A stretch of 64,000 nt of DNA from Pantoea dispersa (GCF_014155765.1 NZ_SCKT01000001.1:744001-808000), one strand, 5' to 3'; positions 43,906 to 54,256 are shown, numbered from the stretch's first letter. Numbers and translations are program-made. The notes: generated from the letters alone by a model not told the origin.

Positions 43906-45419
43906 CCTCTTTCCTCTGCGTTAACAAGCGGCGCGCGCAGGCGTTTTAGCACCAGGCTGTGTAACAGACAGCACACGCCAAGGTTAAAGGCCCCGATCAG
44001 CCCCAGCCACAGCAGGTTGATCCAGCGATTCTGGTTCCACTCAATGGGCAGCAGCGTGCTGAGCCAGGCAATCAGCGCCGAGACCGCCCAAATCAGCGCC
44101 ACGTCGCGCGTCAGCCAGCTGAAATGGATACCCGGCGCAAAGCGGCGATGCACCAGCCACGCCCAGCCAACTAAATAGAAGATATTCTGCCCCAGCCACA
44201 GCCAGCCGGTGCCCAGCGCCCCGTAATGGACGGCACACCAGATGTTGAGCGGCACCAGCACGACGGCAAAACAGGTGAATCCCTGCATGTGCAGTTTCAG
44301 ATTGCCGTTGACGTATTGCAGGTGATACAGCAGGCCGCAGATCGCCTGGATGCCGCTGCCGAGCGCATACAGGCTAAGCACGAACGCCATCTCTTCGACA
44401 ATTTGTGGTTTCTGCGTCCACGCCCACAGCAGCGGTCCGGCATAGCAGGCAATGGTGATGCTGAGCGGGGCCATAAAAATTGTCACCGCCTGGGTGGTAT
44501 AGCGATAAAGCTTCAGCGATTCGGCATCGCCCTGCTGACGGGTTTTCATGCCGGTCATGCGCGGCACAATCGCCTGCATAATCGGACTGCTCAGCAGCAG
44601 GATACCGGTCGCGGCCGTGGCGACCACGGTGAACGAGCCGTACTCGCTCAGCGGCAGGGTTTTTGACAGCACCAGCCGGTCAATCTGCGAAATAAAGGTC
44701 CACACGGCGCTGGAGAAGGCGGCGCTCAGCGCAAAGCGGATAAAGGGTTTGAGCACGCCTTTCAGGTCGTCGCGCTTCTCTTTGCGCGCTGCGCGGGGCA
44801 CCAGCTGACAGGATTTCCAGATACAGCAGGCGGCTTCGGCAATCGACACCAGCAATTGCCAGATAAAGAAGGTCAGCAGCGGATTCGGGAACAGCTGGAT
44901 CACCAGTACCGCGCCAAAAGTACGCAGCGTGGTAATGATCAGGTTCACGCCGTTGAGCCAGACCTGATGCTCAAAACCGACAATCACGCTGCGATACGGG
45001 CTGGTACGCCAGCGAATCGCGGCGGTGATCACCATGATCGCCACGGCCACCACCACATCGCCGGCGGGTAAGTGCTGCGCATCCAGCCAGTGCGTGGCAA
45101 TCCATGGCGTCGCCAGCCAGCCGAGCACCACCAGCACCAGGGTGGAGAACAGGAAGAAGCGGGTCAGCGTGGCAAACAGCGCCGGAAACCAGACAAATTC
45201 TGCCTGATTTGCCCGGTAGCGTGCCGCCTCGCGCATCAGCGTGGTTGAAACGCCCGCGTCGAGCAGCTGCAGCCAGGTCAGCAATATAGAAAAGAAGCCC
45301 ACGAGACCGTAAGCTTCCATACCTAAATGCTGAATATACAGGGGAACTACTAAAATACCTGACAGCGTCAGATAGATCTGGCCAACATAGTTGGCAATCG
45401 CGTTACGTTTGATAGACAT
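43902..45419 (-). CDS. Polysaccharide flippase (Wzx/MOP-superfamily type)
   Basis: The 505-residue protein has about twelve predicted transmembrane helices. It starts MSIKRNAIANYVGQIYLTLS with GILVVPLYIQHLGMEAYGLV, the usual first helices of polysaccharide exporters. Further matches are LLDAGVSTTLMREAARYRA, FTVVATAATGILLLSSPIMQ and FYLVGWAWLVHRRF. Such proteins move lipid-linked sugars across the inner membrane. No polymerase (Wzy) or initiating transferase is in the cluster, so the export substrate is unknown. It is co-transcribed with the GT2 gene through a 4 bp overlap and lies about 100 bp from the 264-residue protein gene. Confidence 0.85.
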   Translation of the reverse strand: MSIKRNAIANYVGQIYLTLSGILVVPLYIQHLGMEAYGLVGFFSILLTWLQLLDAGVSTTLMREAARYRANQAEFVWFPALFATLTRFFLFSTLVLVVLGWLATPWIATHWLDAQHLPAGDVVVAVAIMVITAAIRWRTSPYRSVIVGFEHQVWLNGVNLIITTLRTFGAVLVIQLFPNPLLTFFIWQLLVSIAEAACCIWKSCQLVPRAARKEKRDDLKGVLKPFIRFALSAAFSSAVWTFISQIDRLVLSKTLPLSEYGSFTVVATAATGILLLSSPIMQAIVPRMTGMKTRQQGDAESLKLYRYTTQAVTIFMAPLSITIACYAGPLLWAWTQKPQIVEEMAFVLSLYALGSGIQAICGLLYHLQYVNGNLKLHMQGFTCFAVVLVPLNIWCAVHYGALGTGWLWLGQNIFYLVGWAWLVHRRFAPGIHFSWLTRDVALIWAVSALIAWLSTLLPIEWNQNRWINLLWLGLIGAFNLGVCCLLHSLVLKRLRAPLVNAEERG

Positions 45420-45521
45420 AAAAACTCTGGCGTCTGGGTATTTTTCTCAGTGTTAACAGCGTGACACAAAAATACCTCAGCGCCCACGGGAGTAATTCTT
45501 AAAATTAACGCTGGCGCTATC

Positions 45522-46316
45522 TCAGCGGCTTTTTCTCATTTTCATCAGTGAGAAATAGAGGTCGGGCTGTTTCAGTAACAGTTTTTCCATTGTGCTCTGC
45601 GGTGAAAACTGATCGGCAAAGTAGCGCACCGCGTGCCGCACATTATTAGAGAACTGCGTTTCAGCGTTTAATTCCTGCTGTACCAGCTGTAATAACCCGC
45701 TGCGTAAATAACTCTGGCGATAACGGTTTCGCTCCGGAATAAAGTGTGACAAACGGGTGACCTTTTCATACTCCGTCATAAATTGCTGATAGCTGGGTGG
45801 CGGATTAACCGTGGTGACCTCATGCTCAGCGCGAGCATCCAGCAGCCATACCGTTTGCGTATTTAACAGGCCGGCCAGCATCACATCCTGAATGCGTACC
45901 AGCGGAGCGGCATTTTTCACCAGCGCGGCGCGCAGGATGACCGCATAGTTATTCTGCTGCCACAGGCGCTGCGCCTGCAGCTGCTGGAACAGCTGCAGCG
46001 ACGACTGCAGGCCGCTGCTCAGTGCGCGTGGTGCCAGTGAAACCAGCATGCAGTTGAGCTCCGGGCGCTGATGGCTGAGCGTTGCCACTTCCTGCAACAG
46101 TGCAGCAGAGGGCGCAAAGCCGTCGGCGGCAAACAGTAAGAACGCGTCGTCGCTGACGCTCTCCGCCGCTGGCTGTGGCACAGCGGTAAACTGGCTGTGC
46201 GCGGCATCCGGCTGCAGCAGATAACACAATAGTGGATTAACGTTATCAGCCGCGACGCGCGCGGGCTGAGCGGCAACCGGCTCAGCCGGGTGCACTAACA
46301 GAGCAGACCTTCCCAT
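45522..46316 (-). CDS. Unknown protein of the polysaccharide cluster, 264 residues
   Basis: I do not recognise this family. The start chosen is ATG 46316 (MGRSALLVHPAEPVAAQPAR) with GGGAGAGG upstream; the frame is open to 46418, but that would add a hydrophobic stretch without a ribosome site. The middle reads DDAFLLFAADGFAPSAALLQ and NCMLVSLAPRAL, then YAVILRAALVKNAAPLVRIQ and DVMLAGLLNTQTVWLLDAR. The order of an Asp-rich turn followed by a helix and a later strand-helix block is loosely like a GT-A glycosyltransferase, but the classical DxD motif is missing. It is upstream of the flippase on the same strand, so it may be the first gene of that operon. A regulatory or degenerate-transferase role is possible. 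Confidence 0.55.
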   Translation of the reverse strand: MGRSALLVHPAEPVAAQPARVAADNVNPLLCYLLQPDAAHSQFTAVPQPAAESVSDDAFLLFAADGFAPSAALLQEVATLSHQRPELNCMLVSLAPRALSSGLQSSLQLFQQLQAQRLWQQNNYAVILRAALVKNAAPLVRIQDVMLAGLLNTQTVWLLDARAEHEVTTVNPPPSYQQFMTEYEKVTRLSHFIPERNRYRQSYLRSGLLQLVQQELNAETQFSNNVRHAVRYFADQFSPQSTMEKLLLKQPDLYFSLMKMRKSR

Positions 46317-47048
46317 ATTCCTCTCCCTAAAAATAATACTGAATAATGGCCAGACAAAAATCCGCCCAATTAAGGCGCAAATAAGGCAGTGACTTTTTTT
46401 TAGCGTAAGAAAACTCAATCAATTATAAACAGCCCGCCGACGGCATGACTATTGGCCCTTGCCAGACTGGCTGTTTATTTGCCTTTTATTGTTAAGCGTC
46501 ACTAAAGAAAGCCCCACTTAAGCGCAGAGGAAATTAGCAATACTCGTAACAGGAAACGTTGAGACATGGCTCAATTTTAATAAAAGGCTACGTTTTGACA
46601 CACTTCCTCTTCAATTTAAGGCCAACTTAAAATGGAGCAGCGAAAACAGCAGGTGAGAAAAATCCTGGTGATAATTTTTAACTTAAGCCGCCATTTCTTC
46701 GCTACAGCTTAAATTACCTCATCTATTTCTTCTTAAGCCTGACGACAATGGCGCGCCCGGCGATATGTGTCGACGGTTACACCTCTGATTTAACCAGGCA
46801 ACAGCGCTTTTAATCATTCTCACCTTGCCCGTGACGGAAGCCGCTAATGAAAACCCGGCAATCTGCGGGTGCAATTCAGATTAACCTTAGAGGCGCTTTT
46901 CCCTTCCTTTATATGAGCGAGCTATTCCCGCCTGACGGCTATCCATTGCCGGATAAATCATTTACGCCTCGCCGCCTGCTCTGTCAGGATTGAATGCATC
47001 AGTTCTCAATAATTGCTAATCAATAACTTTCAGTTATAAGGAGTGACC
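46317..47048. other. 730 bp without genes, AT-rich, with repeated CTTAAG motifs
   Basis: No supported gene lies here on either strand. It must contain the divergent promoters of the polysaccharide cluster and ssuE. Perfect CTTAAG hexamers occur at 46517, 46682 and 46732, with related TTAAG or CTTAA motifs at 46492, 46616, 46626 and 46706. This is far denser than chance for this base composition. They could be regulator half-sites. No ops/JUMPstart sequence was found. Confidence 0.5.
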
Positions 47049-47600
47049 ATGCGGGTTATTACGCTGGCGGGGAGTCCGCGTTTTCCTTCACGTTCTACGG
47101 CGCTGCTGAGTGTGTGCCAGCGGGCGCTGGAAGCGCGTGGCGTCGAGGTGATTCCGTGGAACATTCACAACTTTCAGCCGGAAGATTTGCTATATGCGCG
47201 CTTTGACTCACCGGCACTGACCGCGCTGAAAGCGGATTTAGCGCTCGCGGAGGGGCTGATCGTCGCCACACCGATTTATAAAGCCTCTTTCTCAGGTGCG
47301 CTGAAAACCCTGCTCGACCTGCTGCCAGAGCGGGCGCTGGAACATAAAGTGGTGCTGCCGCTGGCCAGCGGCGGCAGCGTGGCGCACATGCTGGCCGTTG
47401 ACTACGCGCTGAAACCGGTGCTGAACGCGCTGAAAGCGCAGGAAGTCCTGCACGGCGTGTTCGCCAGTGATACGCAAATCACCCATTACGACCGCCAGCC
47501 TGAGCTGGATGCGCTGCTGAGCGAGCGCATTGATGAGGCGCTGGAAACCTTCTGGCAGGCGCTGCACCGTCGTCATCAACCCTATGCTCAGGCTGTATAA
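47049..47600 (+). CDS. ssuE: NADPH-dependent FMN reductase SsuE
   Basis: SsuE supplies reduced FMN to the SsuD monooxygenase. The 183-residue flavodoxin-like protein starts MRVITLAGSPRFPSRSTALL (phosphate loop GSPRFPSRS) and includes LIVATPIYKASFSGALKTLL and LPLASGGSVAHMLAVDYALK. TAAGGAG is 6 bp before the ATG at 47049. It is the first gene of ssuEADCB, separated from ssuA by 10 bp. In E. coli the operon is switched on by Cbl and CysB during sulfate starvation. Confidence 0.95.
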   Translation: MRVITLAGSPRFPSRSTALLSVCQRALEARGVEVIPWNIHNFQPEDLLYARFDSPALTALKADLALAEGLIVATPIYKASFSGALKTLLDLLPERALEHKVVLPLASGGSVAHMLAVDYALKPVLNALKAQEVLHGVFASDTQITHYDRQPELDALLSERIDEALETFWQALHRRHQPYAQAV

Positions 47601-47610
47601 AGGAACCGCG

Positions 47611-48570
47611 ATGAAAAGGATGTTAACCCGCTGGCTGCTGCCAACCGTTACCGCGCTGTTTGCCCTGACCCTCGCGGCTCAGGCTGCCGAAGCGCCAGCA
47701 CAATTCCGTATCGGCTATCAGAAAGGATCGGTCAGCATGGTGCTGGCCAAATCGCATCGGCTGCTGGAGCAGCGCTTCCCGGCCACCAACATTCAGTGGA
47801 TCGAGTTTCCGGCCGGTCCGCAAATGCTTGAGGCACTGAACGTGGGCAGCATTGACCTGGGCAGCACCGGTGATATCCCGCCGCTGTTTGCTCAGGCCGC
47901 CGGGGCGGATTTGCTGTATGTCGGCTCGGAGCCACCTAAGCCGCAGGCTGAAGTGATTCTGGTGCCGAAGGACAGTCCCATCCACAGCGTGGCGCAACTG
48001 AAAGGCCATAAAGTGGCGTTCCAGAAAGGCTCCAGTTCGCACAATCTGCTGCTGCGCGCGCTGGAACAGGCCGGGCTGAGCTTTAACGATATTCAGCCGA
48101 CTTATCTGACGCCAGCCGATGCGCGCGCCGCGTTTCAGCAGGGCGATGTTGACGCCTGGGCGATCTGGGACCCCTACTATTCCGCTGCGCTGCTGCAGGG
48201 CAACGTCCGTGTGCTGGTGGACGGTAGCAAGCTGAATCAGACCGGTTCGTTCTATCTCGCCACGCGCAGCTTTGCTACCGATCACGGTGACTTCGTGCAG
48301 CAGGTGCTGCACACCTTTAGCGAAGCCGACGCGCTGACGCGTAGCCAGCGCCAGCAAAGTATCGATCTGCTGGCACAGGCGATGGGCCTGCCGAAGCCGG
48401 TGATCGCCAGCTACCTTGACCATCGTCCTCCGACCACCATTACGCCGGTCAGCGCCCACACGGCGCAGGCCCAACAGCAAACTGCCGATCTGTTTTATGC
48501 CAACCATTTAATGCCGGTCAAAGTCACCATTGCCGATCGCATCTGGCAGCCACAGCCGGCCCGGCCATAA
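47611..48570 (+). CDS. ssuA: Aliphatic sulfonate-binding periplasmic protein SsuA
   Basis: SsuA captures alkanesulfonates in the periplasm and delivers them to SsuCB. The 319-residue precursor has a signal peptide ([20 protein letters not shown] ending in AQAAEA). It then shows the family core [57 protein letters not shown] and [18 protein letters not shown]. The ATG at 47611 follows AAGGAACC. It is in operon order between ssuE and ssuD. Confidence 0.95.
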   Translation: MKRMLTRWLLPTVTALFALTLAAQAAEAPAQFRIGYQKGSVSMVLAKSHRLLEQRFPATNIQWIEFPAGPQMLEALNVGSIDLGSTGDIPPLFAQAAGADLLYVGSEPPKPQAEVILVPKDSPIHSVAQLKGHKVAFQKGSSSHNLLLRALEQAGLSFNDIQPTYLTPADARAAFQQGDVDAWAIWDPYYSAALLQGNVRVLVDGSKLNQTGSFYLATRSFATDHGDFVQQVLHTFSEADALTRSQRQQSIDLLAQAMGLPKPVIASYLDHRPPTTITPVSAHTAQAQQQTADLFYANHLMPVKVTIADRIWQPQPARP

Positions 48571-48581
48571 GGAAATTTATC

Positions 48582-49727
48582 ATGAGCGTATCCGTATTCT
48601 GGTTTCTTCCCACCCACGGCGACGGCCACTATCTCGGTACCGCCGAAGGCGCGCGCCCGGTGGACCACGGTTATCTGCAACAGGTGGCGCAGGCCGCCGA
48701 TCGCCTCGGTTTTGGTGGCGTGCTGATCCCCACCGGCCGGTCGTGTGAAGATGCATGGCTGGTGGCCGCATCCCTGATTCCGGTGACGCAGCGCCTGCGT
48801 TTTCTGGTGGCGCTGCGCCCGGGAGTGATTTCCCCGACGCAGGCCGCACGGCAGGCCGCCACGCTCGATCGTCTCTCCAACGGTCGCGCGCTGTTTAACC
48901 TCGTCACCGGCGGCGATCCGGAAGAGCTGGCGGGCGACGGCGTTTTCCTCGATCACCGCGAGCGTTATGCCGAATCTGCGGAGTTTACCCGCGTCTGGCG
49001 CCGGGTGAGTGAAGGCGAAACGGTCGATTACGAAGGCAAGTACGTCAAAGTGCGCGGTGCACGATTGATGTTTAAAGCGGTGCAGCAGCCACGTCCACCG
49101 CTGTGGTTTGGTGGCTCATCGGATGCCGCGCAGGATTTGGCCGCGGAGCAGGTGGATGTCTATCTGACCTGGGGCGAACCGCCCGCGCTGGTCAAAGAGA
49201 AGATTGAACAGGTGCGCGCCAAAGCGGCGGCGCAGGGGCGCACGGTGCGCTTCGGCATTCGTCTGCACGTGATTGTGCGTGAAACCAATGAAGAAGCATG
49301 GCAGGCGGCAGACCGGCTCATCGCCCATCTTGACGATGCCACCATTGCTAAAGCGCAGGCGGCTTTTGCCCGCACCGATTCAGTCGGTCAGCAGCGCATG
49401 GCCGCGCTGCACGGCGGACGCCGCGATCGGCTGGAGATCAGCCCGAACCTGTGGGCCGGCGTCGGTCTGGTACGCGGTGGTGCCGGGACTGCCCTGGTGG
49501 GCGACGGTCCGACGGTCGCGGCGCGTATGCAGGAGTATCAGGATCTCGGCATCGAGACCTTCATTCTGTCTGGCTATCCGCATCTGGAAGAGGCCTATCG
49601 TGTGGGCGAGCTGCTGTTCCCGCATCTCGACCTGGCCGTGCCGGAAATCCCGCAACCCCGCGTGGTGCAGGCGCACGGTGAAGCGGTCGCCAATGATTTC
49701 ACCCCGCAAAAAGTCGCGCAGAGTTAA
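48582..49727 (+). CDS. ssuD: Alkanesulfonate monooxygenase SsuD
   Basis: SsuD uses FMNH2 from SsuE and oxygen to release sulfite from alkanesulfonates. The 381-residue TIM-barrel enzyme starts [20 protein letters not shown]. It has [60 protein letters not shown] and [20 protein letters not shown], all typical of the bacterial-luciferase-like SsuD group. Length matches E. coli (381). The gap after ssuA is 11 bp and before ssuC is 9 bp. Confidence 0.96.
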   Translation: MSVSVFWFLPTHGDGHYLGTAEGARPVDHGYLQQVAQAADRLGFGGVLIPTGRSCEDAWLVAASLIPVTQRLRFLVALRPGVISPTQAARQAATLDRLSNGRALFNLVTGGDPEELAGDGVFLDHRERYAESAEFTRVWRRVSEGETVDYEGKYVKVRGARLMFKAVQQPRPPLWFGGSSDAAQDLAAEQVDVYLTWGEPPALVKEKIEQVRAKAAAQGRTVRFGIRLHVIVRETNEEAWQAADRLIAHLDDATIAKAQAAFARTDSVGQQRMAALHGGRRDRLEISPNLWAGVGLVRGGAGTALVGDGPTVAARMQEYQDLGIETFILSGYPHLEEAYRVGELLFPHLDLAVPEIPQPRVVQAHGEAVANDFTPQKVAQS

Positions 49728-49736
49728 GGAGTGCAT

Positions 49737-50528
49737 ATGGCAAAGGTCAATAAACAGCTGAGTAATGCCCTGCTGCCGTGGGCGCTGCCAGTGCTGCTGG
49801 TGGTGGTGTGGCAGATTGCCTCACAGGCCGGCTGGCTGTCGACGCGCATCCTGCCCTCGCCGGAGAATATTGTCATCACCTTCTGGCATCTCGCGGCCAG
49901 CGGTGAGTTGTGGCAACACCTCGCCATCAGCGGCTGGCGAGCGGCAATCGGCTTTGCCATTGGCGGTTCGATTGGTCTGATTCTCGGGCTGATTACCGGC
50001 ACGTCGCGCACCGGCGAACGGTTGCTGGATACCTCGGTACAGATGCTGCGTAACGTGCCGCACCTGGCGCTGATCCCGCTGGTGATTCTGTGGTTCGGCA
50101 TCGACGAGTCAGCCAAAATTTTTCTTGTGGCGCTCGGCACGCTGTTCCCTATCTACCTCAATACCTATCACGGCATACGGAATATTGACCGCGGCCTGGT
50201 GGAGATGGCGCGCAGCTATGGTCTCTCCGGCTGGAGCCTGTTTATTCAGGTGATTTTGCCGGGCGCGCTGCCGTCAATCATGGTTGGCGTGCGTTTTGCC
50301 CTCGGTCTGATGTGGCTGACGCTGATCGTGGCCGAAACCATCTCGGCCAACTCCGGTATTGGTTATCTGGCAATGAACGCCCGTGAGTTTCTGCAAACCG
50401 ATGTGGTGGTGGTCGCCATCATTCTCTATGCCCTACTGGGCAAACTGGCCGACGTGACGGCACAGCTGCTGGAGCGTGTCTGGCTGCGCTGGCATCCGGC
50501 TTACCAATTGAAGGAGGAGAACGCATGA
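49737..50528 (+). CDS. ssuC: Aliphatic sulfonate ABC transporter permease SsuC
   Basis: The 263-residue permease has about six transmembrane helices and the BPD inner-membrane component motif around [20 protein letters not shown] with the EAA-like loop ([18 protein letters not shown]). The first helix is [20 protein letters not shown]. The ATG at 49737 is 6 bp after TAAGGAG. It overlaps ssuB by 4 bp (ATGA), so translation is coupled. Confidence 0.95.
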   Translation: MAKVNKQLSNALLPWALPVLLVVVWQIASQAGWLSTRILPSPENIVITFWHLAASGELWQHLAISGWRAAIGFAIGGSIGLILGLITGTSRTGERLLDTSVQMLRNVPHLALIPLVILWFGIDESAKIFLVALGTLFPIYLNTYHGIRNIDRGLVEMARSYGLSGWSLFIQVILPGALPSIMVGVRFALGLMWLTLIVAETISANSGIGYLAMNAREFLQTDVVVVAIILYALLGKLADVTAQLLERVWLRWHPAYQLKEENA

Positions 50529-51316
50529 GCAACGCAACGCTAAGTCCGGCGCGCCTGAACCGCGGTACCCCGGTGGGCGTCAATGGCGTCACCAAGCAGT
50601 ATGGCAATCGCACCATCCTGAATCATATCGATTTACATATTCCGGCCGGCCAGTTTGTCGCGGTGGTCGGCCGCAGCGGCTGCGGTAAAAGTACCCTGCT
50701 GCGCCTGCTGGCCGGGCTGGAATCCACCACGCACGGTGAACTGCTGGCGGGCAACGCGCCGCTGGCCGAGGCGCGCGAAGATACCCGCCTGATGTTTCAG
50801 GATGCGCGTCTGCTGCCGTGGAAGAAAGTGATCGATAACGTTGGCCTCGGTCTGAAAGGCCGCGAGTGGCGCAGCGCCGCGCTTGAGGCGCTGGCGGCGG
50901 TCGGTCTGGCCGATCGCGCACATGAGTGGCCGGCAGCGCTCTCCGGCGGACAGAAACAGCGGGTGGCACTGGCGCGGGCGCTGATTCATCGCCCCGGCCT
51001 GCTGCTGCTCGATGAACCGCTCGGCGCACTTGATGCACTGACGCGCATTGAAATGCAGGGCCTGATTGAGTCGCTGTGGCAGCAGCATAATTTTACCGTG
51101 TTGCTGGTGACGCACGATGTCAGCGAAGCGGTGGCGATGGCCGATCGCGTGCTGCTGATTGAAGAGGGTCAGATCGGGCTGGATTTGGCGGTGGATTTAC
51201 CGCGTCCGCGCCGCAAAGGATCGGCGCGCCTCGCCGAGCTGGAGGCCGAGGTGCTGGATCGGGTGATGAAGCGGGGAACCTCAGAGCAGCCCCTGCAGTT
51301 CGCGCAGCAGCGTTAA
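50525..51316 (+). CDS. ssuB: Aliphatic sulfonate ABC transporter ATPase SsuB
   Basis: The 263-residue ATPase energises sulfonate import. Walker A is [20 protein letters not shown], the Q-loop is [20 protein letters not shown], the signature is [20 protein letters not shown], Walker B is [20 protein letters not shown], and the H-loop is [17 protein letters not shown]. It is the last gene of the operon and is followed by the palindromic repeat. Confidence 0.96.
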   Translation: MSNATLSPARLNRGTPVGVNGVTKQYGNRTILNHIDLHIPAGQFVAVVGRSGCGKSTLLRLLAGLESTTHGELLAGNAPLAEAREDTRLMFQDARLLPWKKVIDNVGLGLKGREWRSAALEALAAVGLADRAHEWPAALSGGQKQRVALARALIHRPGLLLLDEPLGALDALTRIEMQGLIESLWQQHNFTVLLVTHDVSEAVAMADRVLLIEEGQIGLDLAVDLPRPRRKGSARLAELEAEVLDRVMKRGTSEQPLQFAQQR

Positions 51317-51324
51317 TTCAGGAC

Positions 51325-51386
51325 GCGCGATAAATCGCGCCGCTACAGAGGATTGCAACTCTTTGTAGCGGCGCAATTTATTGCGC
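51325..51386. repeat. Palindromic repeat between ssuB and pepN (REP/BIME-like)
   Basis: A 23 bp arm, GCGCGATAAATCGCGCCGCTAC plus A, is matched nearly perfectly by the inverted copy at 51364-51386 (TGTAGCGGCGCAATTTATTG and CGC). The spacer is 16 bp. Its place between convergent gene ends suggests an intergenic repeat that can act as an mRNA end or terminator. Confidence 0.65.
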
Positions 51387-51395
51387 ATTGTTTTC

Positions 51396-54011
51396 TTACG
51401 CGTTCAGCGCTTTGGTGATCTTCTCATACAGATCGCCGGACAGATTTTCCAGCCCTTTCAGCGTCTCCAGCGCCTTACGCATCAGCGCCTGACGTTCGGC
51501 ATCATAACGCTTCAGACGAATCAGCGGCTCAATCATGCGCGCTGCCACCTGCGGGTTGCGGCGGTTGAGATCGGTCAGCATTTCCACCAGGAACTGGTAG
51601 CCGCTGCCATCTTTGGCGTGGAAGGCTGCCGGGTTGGCCGAGGCAAACGCGCCAATCAGTGAACGGATGCGGTTCGGGTTACCCATGGTGAACGAGCGAT
51701 GCGTCAGCAAGCTACGTACCTTGCTCAGCACGTCTGCCGCCGGGCTGGTGGCCTGCAACATAAACCACTTATCCATCACCAGACCATCCTGATGCCAGCG
51801 CTCGTCGTACGCCGCCAGCAGCGCATCACGGCACGGCAACTGCGCCGCCACCGCCGCTGACAGCGCGGCCAGCGCGTCGGTCATGTTGCTGGCTTTGTCG
51901 TACTGCGCCTGCACCAGTTTGCTGGCCTGCTCCGCGTCCGCAAACGCCAGATAGCTCAGGCAGACATTCTTCAGCGCGCGCTTGCCGATCTCGGCATGCT
52001 CGACTTTGTAGTCGCTGCTCTGGTTGGCGAGATACACCGCATAGAATTCATCGCTCAGCTCATTCGCCAGCGTGCGCACCAGCGCCGCGCGCACTGCGGC
52101 AATCGCCAGCGGGTCGATCACCTCGAACAGCTCGGCGATCTCATTCTCTGACGGCAGCGACAGGATCAGCGCCATCAGCGCCGGATCGCCCTGCTCATCC
52201 AGCAGCACCGCGCGGAAAGCATCGGCGACGTGCAGCGGCAGCGACAGCGGCTGGCCCTGCTGATGGCGCGCCACGTTGAGGCGGATATACGTCGCCAGCA
52301 GGCTTTGCGCCGCATCCCAGCGCGAGAAGTCGTTGCGCGCGTGGCGCATCAGGAAAGTCAGCTGCGCATCGCTCCATTTATAGTCGAGCTTCACCGGTGC
52401 GGAGAATTCCCGCAGCAGCGACGGCACCGGCTGGAAATAGACGTTGTCGAAAATGAAGGTCTGGAACTCGTCGGTGACGTTCAGCACGTGATGAACCGGA
52501 TGACCGTTGTGCTGCAACGGAATGACCTTGCCTTCACCGTCATACAGTTCGATATCCAGCGGAATGTGCAGCGGCAGCTTCTCTTTTTGATCGGCGGTCG
52601 GTGGCGTGTGCTGCGTGACGTGCAGCGTGTACTGCTCCAGCTCCGGGTTGTAGTCATCACGCACCGTCAGCACCGGCGTGCCCGACTGACTGTACCAGCG
52701 GCGGAACTGTGACAAATCGACATTGGAGGCATCTTCCATCGCCTGCACGAAATCATCACAGGTGGCGGCGCTGCCATCGTGACGCTCGAAATAGAGCTGC
52801 ATCCCCTGCTGGAACTGCTCTTCACCCAGCAGCGTGTGCAGCATGCGAATCACTTCAGAACCCTTCTCATACACCGTCAGGGTGTAGAAGTTGTTCATTT
52901 CAATCACCTGATCCGGGCGGATCGGATGGGCCATCGGGCTGGCATCCTCGGCAAACTGCGCGCCGCGCATCACGCGCACATTATCAATACGGTTGACCGC
53001 GCGCGAGCCGAGATCGGAGCTGAACTCCTGATCGCGGAAGACCGTCAGCCCCTCTTTCAGGCTGAGCTGGAACCAGTCGCGGCAGGTCACGCGGTTGCCG
53101 GTCCAGTTGTGGAAATATTCGTGACCAATCACGGCTTCAATGCCGAGATAGTCTTTATCGGTGGCGGTTTCCGCTTTGGCCAGCACGTATTTGGAGTTGA
53201 AGACGTTGAGGCCTTTATTCTCCATCGCGCCCATGTTGAAGAAATCCACCGCGACGATCATAAAGATATCGAGGTCATATTCGAGGCCGAAACGCTCTTC
53301 GTCCCATTTCATGCTGGCTTTGAGCGAGGTCATCGCCCAGTCCGCGCGGTCGAGGTTGCCGCGATCGACAAAAATTTCCAGCGCCACGTTACGGCCGGAA
53401 CGGGTGGTAAAGCTGTCGCGCAGCACATCGAAATCGCCGGCGACCAGCGCAAACAGGTAGCAGGGTTTCGGGAACGGATCCTGCCATTTCACCCAGTGAC
53501 GCCCATCCTCGTGCTGACCGCTCTCCAGCTTGTTGCCGTTGGACAGCAGGTACGGATAGCTAGCCGCGTCGGCGATCAGGGTGGTGGTGAAGCGCGCCAG
53601 CACGTCCGGGCGATCGAGATACCAGGTGATATGCCGGAAGCCTTCGGCTTCACACTGGGTGCAGAGCGCCTCGCCGGATTTATACAGCCCTTCCAGCGCG
53701 GTGTTTTTATCCGGATGGATTTCATTAATAATGGTCAGGGTAAAGTTGTCCGGCAGCTGGCTGATGATCAGTGCGCCCTGCTCTTCGCGGTAGTGCGGCC
53801 ACGGATTGCCATCCACCGCCAGCGACAGCAGCGTCAGCGCCTCACCGTCCAGACGCAGTTCAGCCTGCTGCGCGCCAAGGCGTTTTACCTGACTGACGGC
53901 GGTGACGCGCGTGGTCGCCGCATCAAGATCAAACGTCAGGTCGATATCGGTGATGGTGTAGTCCGGCGCCCGGTAGTCGTGGCGATATTTAATTTGCGGC
54001 TGTTGCGTCAT
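51396..54011 (-). CDS. pepN: Aminopeptidase N
   Basis: PepN is the main broad-specificity zinc aminopeptidase of the cytoplasm (M1 family). The 871-residue protein has the substrate motif NMGAMENKGLNVFNSKYV and the zinc site VIGHEYFHNWTGNRV with the downstream Glu in LKEGLTVFRDQEFS. The long C-terminal helical domain ends LENLSGDLYEKITKALNA. The start at 54011 (MTQQPQIKYRHDYRAPDYTI) matches E. coli; an upstream in-frame start would add 10 residues. It is divergent from pncB. Confidence 0.97.
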   Translation of the reverse strand: MTQQPQIKYRHDYRAPDYTITDIDLTFDLDAATTRVTAVSQVKRLGAQQAELRLDGEALTLLSLAVDGNPWPHYREEQGALIISQLPDNFTLTIINEIHPDKNTALEGLYKSGEALCTQCEAEGFRHITWYLDRPDVLARFTTTLIADAASYPYLLSNGNKLESGQHEDGRHWVKWQDPFPKPCYLFALVAGDFDVLRDSFTTRSGRNVALEIFVDRGNLDRADWAMTSLKASMKWDEERFGLEYDLDIFMIVAVDFFNMGAMENKGLNVFNSKYVLAKAETATDKDYLGIEAVIGHEYFHNWTGNRVTCRDWFQLSLKEGLTVFRDQEFSSDLGSRAVNRIDNVRVMRGAQFAEDASPMAHPIRPDQVIEMNNFYTLTVYEKGSEVIRMLHTLLGEEQFQQGMQLYFERHDGSAATCDDFVQAMEDASNVDLSQFRRWYSQSGTPVLTVRDDYNPELEQYTLHVTQHTPPTADQKEKLPLHIPLDIELYDGEGKVIPLQHNGHPVHHVLNVTDEFQTFIFDNVYFQPVPSLLREFSAPVKLDYKWSDAQLTFLMRHARNDFSRWDAAQSLLATYIRLNVARHQQGQPLSLPLHVADAFRAVLLDEQGDPALMALILSLPSENEIAELFEVIDPLAIAAVRAALVRTLANELSDEFYAVYLANQSSDYKVEHAEIGKRALKNVCLSYLAFADAEQASKLVQAQYDKASNMTDALAALSAAVAAQLPCRDALLAAYDERWHQDGLVMDKWFMLQATSPAADVLSKVRSLLTHRSFTMGNPNRIRSLIGAFASANPAAFHAKDGSGYQFLVEMLTDLNRRNPQVAARMIEPLIRLKRYDAERQALMRKALETLKGLENLSGDLYEKITKALNA

Positions 54012-54256
54012 AAATCCTTCTCGCATCGTTAATATAGTCAACCCTCAGAGTCTAAGCGGGTTGCGCCCGGGTTGCCACGCACAATGCGTGCGTTGCGCCA
54101 AAAGTCTACAATTCATTAACAATGGCACAAATGACCCTCGACCTGTCACCTGCAATTATGGTGTGATCGCGGTGATTACTGTTTTATACTCCTGCGTCTT
54201 TATGACTTTGTTGAATACCGGGCTCTGCTCCGCGGAAGAGGATGCTGAAACGCACC

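Noticed and set aside
46317-47048. JUMPstart/ops element for the polysaccharide cluster
   Set aside because: No GGCGGTAGC-type sequence was found on either strand upstream of the cluster.
52779-54032. A 417-residue forward ORF opposite pepN
   Set aside because: It is antisense of the conserved pepN gene and has no recognisable domain.
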